The position numbers and the translations under genes were made by a program. DNA of 64,000 bases, taken from assembly GCF_034808145.1 (NCBI RefSeq), contig NZ_JAXHGM010000001.1, positions 310,001 through 374,000 of the forward strand. Reading direction: 5' to 3'. Source of the stretch: Halorubellus sp034808145 (GTDB lineage: Archaea > Halobacteriota > Halobacteria > Halobacteriales > Natrialbaceae). Below are positions 40,086-48,149 of this stretch, piece by piece. Every line of letters begins with the position of its first letter. Position 1 is the stretch's first letter. The notes beneath the pieces were generated by a model. That model saw only the letters and a program-made list of their open reading frames with translations. It was not told the DNA's origin and did not search any database.

Positions 40086-41102
40086 ATGGACCTCGGGAAG
40101 GTCGACCGCGCGTTCCTCGACGCTCACGTCCTCGACCACCTCGGTGCCGAGCGCGACGACGTCGCGCGCGGCCCGACTCACGGCGTGGACTTCGGCGTGC
40201 TCGACGTGGACGGGACGGCGCTGGTCGCCGCGACGGACCCCGTGTCGATACTGCCCGCGCTCGGCTGGGAGCGCGCCGCGAAGTTCGCGCTCTCGGTCGT
40301 GCTCGCGGACGTCGCCGTCTCCGGTATCCCGCCGAGTCACCTCGCGATATCGTTCTCGCTCCCGCCGGAGATGACCGACGAGGCGTTCGCGGCGGTCTGG
40401 GAGACCATCGACGCGGAGTGCCGTGACCTCGGGGTGAGCATCCTCACCGGGCATACCGCGCGGTACGGGGACTGTTCGTTCCCGTGGGTCGGGGCGGCGA
40501 CCGCGATGGCGGTCGGCGAGCACGACGACGTCGTCCGGCCCGACGGCGCTCGTCCGGGCGACCGCGTGGTCGTGACGAACGGGCCGGCGGCCGAGGCGAC
40601 GGGGCTCCTCACGACGCTCTACCCGGACGGGTTCGACCTCGACGACGCGACGCTCGCGGCGGCGCAGTCCCGGCTCGACGACGCGTCGTGCGTCCGCGAA
40701 GCCCTTCGACTCGCCGCGGCGACGGACGTGCACGCGATGCACGACGCGACCGAGGGCGGACTCGCGGGTGCGTTGAACGAGATGGCGGCGGGGGCTGGCG
40801 TCCGCATCGACGTCGACCGCGACCGCGTTCCGTTCATGCCCGGCGTCGAGGCGGCGTGTCGCGACCTCGCCGTCGACCCGTGGGCGTGTACGTCCTCTGG
40901 GACGCTCGTCGCGACCGTCCCCCCGGACGCGGTCGACGACGCGCTCGCGGCGCTCCGCGAGCAGGGCGCGACCGCGGCGGACGTCGGGCGCATCAGCGAG
41001 GGCGCGGGCGTCTACGTCGACGACGAGCGCCTCGAACATCCCGACGTCGACCCGTCCTGGGCGGCGTTCGAGGCGCTCGCGGCCGAGCACGGCGACGGCT
41101 AG
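40086..41102 (+). CDS. AIR synthase-related protein (HypE/ThiL/PurM-like)
   Basis: 338 residues. The AIRS fold is recognisable: FGVLDVDGTALVAATDPVSI (metal/ATP Asp), KFALSVVLADVAVSGIPPSH, ILTGHTARYGDCSFPWVGAA, GDRVVVTNGPAAEATGLL, VHAMHDATEGGLAGALNEMA and ACTSSGTLVATVPPDAVDDA. Members include HypE, PurM, ThiL and SelD. The C-terminal Cys of HypE is absent and hydrogenase genes are not nearby, so it is not true HypE. It sits upstream of thiDN, which raises a possible link to thiamine or another ATP-dependent phosphorylation, but substrate and role are unknown. Start at the ATG giving MDLGKVDRAF. Confidence 0.82.
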   Translation: MDLGKVDRAFLDAHVLDHLGAERDDVARGPTHGVDFGVLDVDGTALVAATDPVSILPALGWERAAKFALSVVLADVAVSGIPPSHLAISFSLPPEMTDEAFAAVWETIDAECRDLGVSILTGHTARYGDCSFPWVGAATAMAVGEHDDVVRPDGARPGDRVVVTNGPAAEATGLLTTLYPDGFDLDDATLAAAQSRLDDASCVREALRLAAATDVHAMHDATEGGLAGALNEMAAGAGVRIDVDRDRVPFMPGVEAACRDLAVDPWACTSSGTLVATVPPDAVDDALAALREQGATAADVGRISEGAGVYVDDERLEHPDVDPSWAAFEALAAEHGDG

Positions 41103-41271
41103 CGAGCGCGAGGGCGGGTCGGGCGCGCCGTTACCGGATTGTCGAAAGCACGGGCTGCGGTGCCGGTCTTCACGACCGTCGGCGTTCTCGTCGCTCCTGG
41201 GACGGTCAGGGACGTCTGCGAGTGGCCACGTCACCGGTCGGCGCACCACCACCGGAACCGGTAATGACAAG

Positions 41272-41281
41272 GTGGTACCAC
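41272..41281 (+). promoter_or_regulatory. Palindrome upstream of thiDN
   Basis: GTGGTACCAC is a perfect 10-base palindrome centred about 20 bases before the thiDN ATG, between a weak TATA-like GTAATGAC and the start codon. A second interrupted palindrome ACCGG-AA-CCGGT lies just upstream (41251-41262). A thiamine-responsive regulator such as ThiR is a candidate ligand. Confidence 0.4.
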
Positions 41282-41295
41282 TCAGTGTTCAACGT

Positions 41296-42708
41296 ATGCG
41301 TACGCCCGCACCAGTCACCCGACCGGTCGCTCTCACGGTCGCCGGCAGCGACTCCGGCGGCGGCGCCGGCGTCCAGGCGGACCTCCAGACGTTCGCCGCC
41401 AACGACGTCCACGGCACGAGCGCCGTCACGGCGGCGACCGCCCAGCACACCCGCGGCGTGGAATCGACGCACGTCCTCCCGACCGACGAGGTCGCCGCGC
41501 AGCTAGACGCCGTCATCGACGACTTCGCCGTCGGCGCGGCGAAGACCGGGATGCTCGCGACCGCCGACGTCGTCGAGACCGCCCACGACCGGCTCGCGGC
41601 GCTGTCCGCGCCCGTCGTCGTCGACCCCGTGATGGTCGCGACCAGCGGCGACCGCCTCCTCGACCGCGCCGCCGAACGCGCGTACGACGACCTCCTCGCG
41701 GACGCCACCGTCGCCACGCCGAACGTCGACGAGGCCGAGGTGCTCGCCGGCCGCGACGTCGACACCCTCGCCGACGCCCGCGACGCCGCACTCGCCGTCC
41801 GCGACACCGGCGTCGACGCCGTCCTCGTCACCGGCGGCCACCTCCACGACAGCGACGGTCGGAGCGAGGACAGCGGCGGTCGGAGCGACGGGACCGACAC
41901 CGTCACCGACGTCCTCGTCACGGATGGCGACGTCCACACGTTCGAGCACCCACGCGTCGCGGCCGCGGCGACCCACGGCTCCGGCTGCACGCTCTCCGCC
42001 GCCATCACCGCACACCTCGCACGGCACGCCACCGACGACGTCCCCGAGAGCGCACTCGTCGACGCGGTCGACGCAGCGACCGACCACATGGAGCGCGCCG
42101 TCCGCTACCACCACGACGTCGGCCAGGGCCCGGGATGCGTCCAGCATCTCGTCGACGCCCGGACCAGCAGGGACGTCTCCACGGTCGCTCGGGACGTCTC
42201 CCGCGTCGTCGCCACGCTCGAGAACGCGACCGCGCCCGTCGCGGCACTCCTCCCCGAGGTCGGCACGAACGTCGTCGGCGCCCCACCGCACGCCGACCGC
42301 GTCGCCGACACCGTCGCCGTCGACGGCCGGCTCGCGACCACCCACAGCGGCGTCCGCGCGACCGGCGGCGTCCGCCCCGGTGCCTCCAGTCACGTCGCAC
42401 GATACCTGCTCGCCGCCCGCGAACACCACCCCGAGCTCCGGTACGCCGTCAACGTCCGCTACGACGACCGCGTCGCCGACGCACTCGACGCGCTCGACTG
42501 GCCCGTCACCGCGTACGACCGCGGCGACGAACCCGACGACGCGCCCGGGACGATGGACTGGGGCGCCGACCAGGCCTACCGGGGCGACGACCGGCCCGTC
42601 GCCGTCGTCGACCGCGGCGCACACGGCAAGGAACCGATGACGAAACTCGCGACCGAGACGCCCGACGCGCTCCTCGACCGACTCACCACGCTCGCCGACT
42701 CCCTCTAG
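41296..42708 (+). CDS. thiDN: Bifunctional hydroxymethylpyrimidine kinase / thiamine-phosphate synthase
   Basis: 470 residues. The ThiD ribokinase-like domain (residues about 8-270) shows SDSGGGAGVQADLQTFAAN, VAAQLDAVIDDFAVGAAKTG, VVVDPVMVATSGDRLL, VATPNVDEAEVLAGRDVD and HGSGCTLSAAITAHLARHA. The ThiN domain (about 300-465) follows: LLPEVGTNVVGAPPHADRVA, HSGVRATGGVRPGASSHVAR, then YAVNVRYDDRVADALDALDW and VAVVDRGAHGKEPMTKLA. It phosphorylates HMP twice and joins HMP-PP to HET-P, as in archaea lacking ThiE. An imperfect 21-base tandem duplication (41848-41889) encodes the DSDGRSE/DSGGRSD linker in the ThiD domain. Confidence 0.92.
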   Translation: MRTPAPVTRPVALTVAGSDSGGGAGVQADLQTFAANDVHGTSAVTAATAQHTRGVESTHVLPTDEVAAQLDAVIDDFAVGAAKTGMLATADVVETAHDRLAALSAPVVVDPVMVATSGDRLLDRAAERAYDDLLADATVATPNVDEAEVLAGRDVDTLADARDAALAVRDTGVDAVLVTGGHLHDSDGRSEDSGGRSDGTDTVTDVLVTDGDVHTFEHPRVAAAATHGSGCTLSAAITAHLARHATDDVPESALVDAVDAATDHMERAVRYHHDVGQGPGCVQHLVDARTSRDVSTVARDVSRVVATLENATAPVAALLPEVGTNVVGAPPHADRVADTVAVDGRLATTHSGVRATGGVRPGASSHVARYLLAAREHHPELRYAVNVRYDDRVADALDALDWPVTAYDRGDEPDDAPGTMDWGADQAYRGDDRPVAVVDRGAHGKEPMTKLATETPDALLDRLTTLADSL

Positions 42709-42970
42709 CACCGCAGCTATCCCGACCGGCGCAGGCGCACGCGAGCGGACCGCCTCAGAGCCGGTCGACGCGAGCACGAACGTCGTCACCACCAGACGGA
42801 TACCGAGCGCATCCCCCATCAGGACCGAGATACCGACCTCCCCCCGGGGCTCGAACCCGCGTTAACTCCTGTGACTACTTCGCACGGGCTCGTGCACGCC
42901 CCAACCACAGCGCGAACGGGCGTCCCGCGGAACGGAGCGGTTTTACGCGCGGCGGGATTCAGGGACGCGT
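42709..42970. other. Intergenic region upstream of mutS
   Basis: No gene is evident. A TATA-like GGTTTTACG near 42939-42947 lies about 25-30 bases before the mutS ATG. A tRNA T-arm-like sequence is present on the minus strand but no tRNA body accompanies it. Confidence 0.5.
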
Positions 42971-45694
42971 ATGCCAGCGGCGACGGGAATCGTCGGCGAG
43001 TTCCTCGCGCTCAAGGACGAAACCGACGCGGACGTGCTCGCGATGCAGGTCGGTGACTTCTACGAGTTCTTCGGCGACGACGCGGAACTCGTCGCGGACG
43101 AACTCGACCTGAAGACCAGCGAGAAGTCAAGCCAGGGCGGCTCGTACCCGATGGCTGGCGTCCCCGTCGCCGACCTCACGCCGTACCTCAAGGGCCTCGT
43201 CGAACGCGGCTACCGCGTCGCGGTCGCGGACCAACACGACGGCGCGGACGGCCCGGAACGCGCCATCACGCGCGTCGTCACGCCCGGAACGCTCCTCGAG
43301 ACGACCGACGCGGACGCGCGCTACCTCGCCGCGATAGTCGACGACGGCGACGCGTACGGCCTCGCGTTCGCCGACGTCACCACCGGACAGTTCGTCGTCA
43401 CCAGCACTGACGACGTCGACGCCGCCCTCTCGGAATGCTACCGGTTCGACCCCGCCGAGGTCATCCCCGGCCCCGACATCAGGGACGACGACGCCCTCGA
43501 CCGCCTCCGCGACCACACCGACGCCCGCCTCACGCTCCACGACGACGACGCGTTCGCACCCGGGCGAGCGACCCACGTCGCCCGCGAGCACTTCGGCCGG
43601 GAGACGTTCGACAGCGTCGGCGCCACCGACGCCGCCGTCCGCGCCGCCGGCGCCGTCCTCGCGTACGTCGACGCGACCGACGCCGGCGTCCTCGCCTCGA
43701 TGACCAGAGTGCGGACGCTCGCCGACGACGACCGCGTCACGCTCGACGCCACCACCCAGCGGAACCTGGAACTCACCGAGACGATGCAGGGCGACGCCGA
43801 CGGGTCGCTGCTCGCGACCGTCGACCACACCGTCACGAGCGCCGGCCGGCGCCGCCTCGCCGCGTGGCTCCAGCGGCCTCGGCGGGACGTCCACGCTCTC
43901 CGCGACCGCCAGGCCGCCGTCGACGCACTCGCGACCGCCGCACTCGCACGCGACGGCCTCCGCGAGTCACTCGGCGACGCGTACGACCTGGAACGGCTCG
44001 CGTCGAAGGCGACGAGCGCGAGCGCCGACCCGCGCGACCTCGCACGCGTCCGCGACACCCTCTCGCTCGTTCCCGTCGTCCACGAGCGGGTCGCCGACGA
44101 CCCGACGCTCGCCGACAGCCCGCTCGCATCGGTTCTCGACGCCGACACGCGCGAACGCGCCGCCGCTCTCCGCGACGAACTCGACGCCGCACTCGTCGAC
44201 GACCCACCACAGACCACGACACAGGGTGGCATCTTCGCTCGCGGCTACGACGACGCCATCGACGACGCCCGCGACCGCCACGAGGCCGCCCAGGAGTACT
44301 TCGACACCCTGGAGGAGACCGTCAAACGAGAGACAGGGCTCACGCACGTCACCGTCGACCGGAACAAGACCGACGGCTGGTACGTCCAGGTCGGGAAGAG
44401 CGAGGCCGACGGGATGCCCGAGCGGTTCCGGGAGGTGAAGACCCTGAAGAACTCGCGGCGGTTCGTCACCGACGAACTCGAGGAGCGCGAGCGCGACCTC
44501 GTCCAGCTCGAGGACCGTCGGAGCGACCTGGAACGCGACCGATTCGCTCAACTGCGCGCCGACGTCGCCGACCACGCGGCCCTCCTCCAGGACGTCGGGC
44601 GAGCGTTCGCGCGCGTCGACGCGTTCGCGAGCTTCGCCGAGCACGCCGTCGCGAACGACTGGACGCGCCCCGAACTCACCACCGACGACGTGCTCGACGT
44701 CGACGCCGGCCGACATCCGGTCGTCGAACAGACCACCGAGTTCGTCCCGAACGACCTCCAGCTGGACGACGACCGGCGGTTCGCGGTCGTCACCGGCCCG
44801 AACATGAGCGGGAAGTCCACGTACATGCGGCAGACCGCGTTGATTGTGCTGCTCGCACAGGTGGGGAGCTTCGTGCCGGCGGACGCGGCGACGGTGGGCG
44901 TCGTCGACGGCGTCTTCACCAGGGTCGGCGCGCTCGACGAACTCGCGCAGGGCCGGTCGACGTTCATGGTCGAGATGACCGAGCTCGCGAACATCCTCCA
45001 CACCGCGACCGAGGACTCGCTGGTCATCCTCGACGAGGTCGGGCGTGGCACGGCGACGTACGACGGCATCAGTATCGCGTGGGCGGCCACCGAGTACCTC
45101 CACAACGAGGTGCGCGCGAAGACGCTGTTCGCGACGCACTACCACGAGCTGACGACGCTCGCAGACCATCTGGAGCGCGTGGTGAACGTGCACGTCGCCG
45201 CGGACGAACGCGACGGGGACGTGACGTTCCTCCGGACGGTCCGCGAGGGGCCGACGGACCGGTCGTACGGCGTGCACGTCGCGGACCTCGCCGGCGTTCC
45301 GGGGCCGGTCGTCGACCGGTCCCGGGAGGTGCTGGACCGGTTGCGCGAGGACGAGGCCATCGAAGCGCGCGGGAGCGACGGTGCCGACGCTGGCGGTGGC
45401 ACCCAGCAGGTCGTGTTCGACCTGGACGACGCGCGGCTCCGTGCGAGCGACGACGGGGCCGGGGAAGCGCCGGCGTCCGCCGACGGTGGGGCGACGGCCG
45501 GCAGTGCGAGCGATGGAGACGCCGGCGACGACCCGGTCGCTGCCGGTGCCGTCGGCGACGGCGACCAAGGGGTCACCGACCGCGAGCGCGAGGTGCTCGC
45601 GGAGCTCGCGGACGTCGACGTGGCGGAGACGGCGCCGGTGGAGTTGCTGTCGCGAGTGCAGGCGTGGCAGGAGCGACTCGCGGACGAGGAGTGA
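42971..45694 (+). CDS. mutS: DNA mismatch repair protein MutS
   Basis: 907 residues. The mismatch-recognition domain I begins with the DNA-contact Phe-X-Glu segment (VGDFYEFFGDDAELVADELD); connector, lever/clamp and ATPase domains follow. Walker A is TGPNMSGKSTYMRQTALIVL (near residue 610), with the Walker B region SLVILDEVGRGTATYDGISI and the ABC-type signature region STFMVEMTELANIL. The C-terminal 100 residues are an Ala/Asp/Gly-rich low-complexity linker ending in a helical tail (LLSRVQAWQERLADE), as in haloarchaeal MutS1. It is the mismatch sensor for post-replicative repair; mutL is not in the window. Confidence 0.96.
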   Translation: MPAATGIVGEFLALKDETDADVLAMQVGDFYEFFGDDAELVADELDLKTSEKSSQGGSYPMAGVPVADLTPYLKGLVERGYRVAVADQHDGADGPERAITRVVTPGTLLETTDADARYLAAIVDDGDAYGLAFADVTTGQFVVTSTDDVDAALSECYRFDPAEVIPGPDIRDDDALDRLRDHTDARLTLHDDDAFAPGRATHVAREHFGRETFDSVGATDAAVRAAGAVLAYVDATDAGVLASMTRVRTLADDDRVTLDATTQRNLELTETMQGDADGSLLATVDHTVTSAGRRRLAAWLQRPRRDVHALRDRQAAVDALATAALARDGLRESLGDAYDLERLASKATSASADPRDLARVRDTLSLVPVVHERVADDPTLADSPLASVLDADTRERAAALRDELDAALVDDPPQTTTQGGIFARGYDDAIDDARDRHEAAQEYFDTLEETVKRETGLTHVTVDRNKTDGWYVQVGKSEADGMPERFREVKTLKNSRRFVTDELEERERDLVQLEDRRSDLERDRFAQLRADVADHAALLQDVGRAFARVDAFASFAEHAVANDWTRPELTTDDVLDVDAGRHPVVEQTTEFVPNDLQLDDDRRFAVVTGPNMSGKSTYMRQTALIVLLAQVGSFVPADAATVGVVDGVFTRVGALDELAQGRSTFMVEMTELANILHTATEDSLVILDEVGRGTATYDGISIAWAATEYLHNEVRAKTLFATHYHELTTLADHLERVVNVHVAADERDGDVTFLRTVREGPTDRSYGVHVADLAGVPGPVVDRSREVLDRLREDEAIEARGSDGADAGGGTQQVVFDLDDARLRASDDGAGEAPASADGGATAGSASDGDAGDDPVAAGAVGDGDQGVTDREREVLAELADVDVAETAPVELLSRVQAWQERLADEE

Positions 45695-45990
45695 CCGATT
45701 CTCCCTGAAAGGAAGCGTGGCCGGTCCTCGACGCCGCCGCTGTCGCTGACTGATGGTGGCGTGCGGGCGACCGTCGTGTCGCGTGCTGTGGTCGCGCGTC
45801 GAGCGGTCGCACTGGCCCGGGTGGGCGTCGAGGGTCGCGTTCGCTCGCCTCGCGGCAGGGGGTGTTGTCGACGCGCGGTGACCGGTCAGCGCATACACGG
45901 CGTTCGCCGCGGCTTCCGTCTTGAAGCCCGGTGCGTAAACGGTCGTTCGGTTCAGGGGTTTTATCGTACCTGGGTGGATAATCGTGTGGT
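45695..45990. other. Intergenic region upstream of acyl-CoA synthetase
   Basis: No gene or obvious repeat. A TATA-like GGTTTTATCG (45957-45966) lies about 30 bases before the ATG at 45991. Confidence 0.5.
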
Positions 45991-47955
45991 ATGGACTGGC
46001 GGGACGCGGAGACGGAGTACGAGGACGAGGTCATCGGAGAGACGAACCTCGCACGATTGTTCGAGGACAGCGCGCAGCGGAACGCGAACCGTCCGGCGCA
46101 GATGTACAAGGGCGGCGTGTACGACCGTGCGATGACGCAATCGGTGCTGCCGGGGGCGCCCGACGGCGAGTTCCGCGCGATCAGCTACGAGGACATGCGG
46201 ACGATCGTCGCGCACCTCGCGACCGGATTCCGCGAGCTCGGCGTCGGACCGGACGACCGCGTCGGATTGTTCTCGCATACGCGGATGGAGTGGGCGCAGT
46301 GCGACTTCGCGCTCCTGTCGGCGGGCGCGGTCGTCACGACCGTGTACGCGGGGTCCTCGAAGAGCCAGGTCCGGTACCTCCTCTCGGACCCGGACGCGAC
46401 GTCGGTCGTCGTCGAGAACGAGGACATGCTCCAGCGCGTGCTCTCGGTCGAGGAGGACCTCGACCTCGAGTTCATCGTGTCGATGAGCACGCTCGAGGAA
46501 CGCCGGCATCAGCGCCGGGACGACGTCTACACGCTCGACGAGGTCCACGACCTCGGGGCGAAGCAGTTCGACGAGGACGCGTACCTGGAGTGGGTGGACG
46601 ACCGCGAGTTCGACGACCTCGCGAGTCTCATCTACACGAGCGGGACGACCGGCCAGCCCAAGGGCGTCGAGCTCACGCACGGGAACTTCCGGTCGAACGT
46701 GAACATGATCCGGAAGCGGTTCGGGCCGCGACCGGACCGCGAGGGCGAGCCGTGTATCGACGCGAACACGCGAGCTGTGTCGTACCTGCCGTTGGCGCAC
46801 GTCTTCGAGCGACTCGCCGGGCACTTCCTGATGTTCGGGTCCGGGGCGTGTGTCGCCTACGCGGAGAACCCGGACACGCTCCAGGAGGACTTCTCGCTCG
46901 TATCGCCGACGGCGGCGACGAGCGTCCCGCGGGTCTACGAGAAGATCTACGACGCCATCCGCGAGCAGGCGACGGAGTCGAGCGTGAAGGAACGCATCTT
47001 CGAGTGGGCGACGGACGTCGGCGTCGAGTACCATACGACGGACGATCCCGGGGTCGCGTTGCGCGCGAAGGCGAGCGTCGCGGACCGGCTCGTCTTCCAG
47101 CAGGTCCGGGATGCGCTCGGCGGGAACGTCGAGATGCTCATCTCGGGTGGTGGGAGTCTCTCCGCGGAACTCTGCGCGCTCTATCACGGGATGGGGCTCC
47201 CGATCCTTGAGGGGTACGGGTTGACGGAGACGTCGCCGGTGCTGACGGTGAATCCCCCCGAGCAACCCGAGATCGGGACGATCGGGTATCCGCTTCCTGG
47301 CGTGGAGCTACGGGTGGACGAGGACGCGGTCGACCAGGAGCCGTTCGCGGACGACCCGGGTGACGTCGGAGAACTGTTGGCGCGCGGGCCGAACGTCACG
47401 GACGGGTACTGGAACAAGCCCGAGGAGACGGATGCGGCGTTCACCGAGGCCGAGGACGGCGGCGACCCGTGGTTCCGGACGGGTGACGTCGTGCACATGC
47501 GCGAGGACGGGTACGTGGAGTTCCGCGAGCGCTCGAAGCAGATCCTCGTGCTGTCGACGGGGAAGAACCTGGCGCCGGCACCGATCGAGGACGCGTTCGC
47601 CTCCTCGCAGGTCGTCGAGCAGTGCATGGTCGTCGGCGACAGCGAGAAGTTCGTCGGGGCGTTGATGGTGCCGAACCTCGCGTTCCTGCGAGAGGCCGCC
47701 GAACAGGAGGGCGTCGAGTTGCCGGCGGAGGACGCGGAGGCGGCCGAGCACGAGTTCGTACGCGACCGCATCGAGGCGGAGGTCGACGACGTGAATCCGG
47801 CGTTCGAGTCCTACGAGCAGATCAAGAAGTTCCGGGTCGTCCACGAGGAGTTCACGGAGGACAACGACATGTTGACGCCGACGATGAAGAAGAAGCGTCG
47901 GAACATCAAGGAGCGGTACGCGGACGAGATCGACTCGATGTACGTCGAGGACTGA
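45991..47955 (+). CDS. Long-chain fatty-acid-CoA ligase (paralogue 1)
   Basis: 654 residues, AMP-binding superfamily. The P-loop is SLIYTSGTTGQPKGVELTHG, followed by SYLPLAHVFERLAGHFLMFG, a second core LISGGGSLSAELCALYHGM, EGYGLTETSPVLTVNP, a hinge/core RTGDVVHMREDGYVEF and the catalytic Lys region KKFRVVHEEFTEDNDMLTPT with KKKRRNI at the end. It is the FadD/long-chain type (closest in layout to FadD15-like long forms). It activates fatty acids to acyl-CoA with ATP via acyl-AMP. It is tandem with a paralogue of the same design, separated by 194 bases and with its own promoter. Confidence 0.93.
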   Translation: MDWRDAETEYEDEVIGETNLARLFEDSAQRNANRPAQMYKGGVYDRAMTQSVLPGAPDGEFRAISYEDMRTIVAHLATGFRELGVGPDDRVGLFSHTRMEWAQCDFALLSAGAVVTTVYAGSSKSQVRYLLSDPDATSVVVENEDMLQRVLSVEEDLDLEFIVSMSTLEERRHQRRDDVYTLDEVHDLGAKQFDEDAYLEWVDDREFDDLASLIYTSGTTGQPKGVELTHGNFRSNVNMIRKRFGPRPDREGEPCIDANTRAVSYLPLAHVFERLAGHFLMFGSGACVAYAENPDTLQEDFSLVSPTAATSVPRVYEKIYDAIREQATESSVKERIFEWATDVGVEYHTTDDPGVALRAKASVADRLVFQQVRDALGGNVEMLISGGGSLSAELCALYHGMGLPILEGYGLTETSPVLTVNPPEQPEIGTIGYPLPGVELRVDEDAVDQEPFADDPGDVGELLARGPNVTDGYWNKPEETDAAFTEAEDGGDPWFRTGDVVHMREDGYVEFRERSKQILVLSTGKNLAPAPIEDAFASSQVVEQCMVVGDSEKFVGALMVPNLAFLREAAEQEGVELPAEDAEAAEHEFVRDRIEAEVDDVNPAFESYEQIKKFRVVHEEFTEDNDMLTPTMKKKRRNIKERYADEIDSMYVED

Positions 47956-48110
47956 CGGTGGTCGGGTAGCCCCCGGGGAGCGGCCTGACCGGTCGGCGTC
48001 CGCGTCAGCGCTCTCGAATCGGTTATCTGGCGCGGTGGCGTGCGACTTGATGGTTGTGGCCGCGGCGTCACCTTGCGATTTCTTTCGACCATGCGAGTTG
48101 GTAACGAGGG

Positions 48111-48120
48111 GTTTGATTTA
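48111..48120 (+). promoter_or_regulatory. Promoter of acyl-CoA ligase paralogue 2
   Basis: GTTTGATTTA lies 30-39 bases before the ATG at 48150. It argues that the second ligase is transcribed separately from the first. Confidence 0.5.
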
Positions 48121-48149
48121 TGAGCGCGGGCATACTGTTCCTATCGAAC

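Noticed and set aside
41848..41889. The short tandem repeat considered as a CRISPR-like or mobile repeat
   Set aside because: It is in frame inside thiDN, has only two units and no spacers.
42844..42860. tRNA T-arm-like sequence (GGGTTCGAGCCC on the minus strand)
   Set aside because: No matching acceptor, D or anticodon arm could be found in the flanking 80 bases. Such motifs arise by chance in GC-rich DNA.
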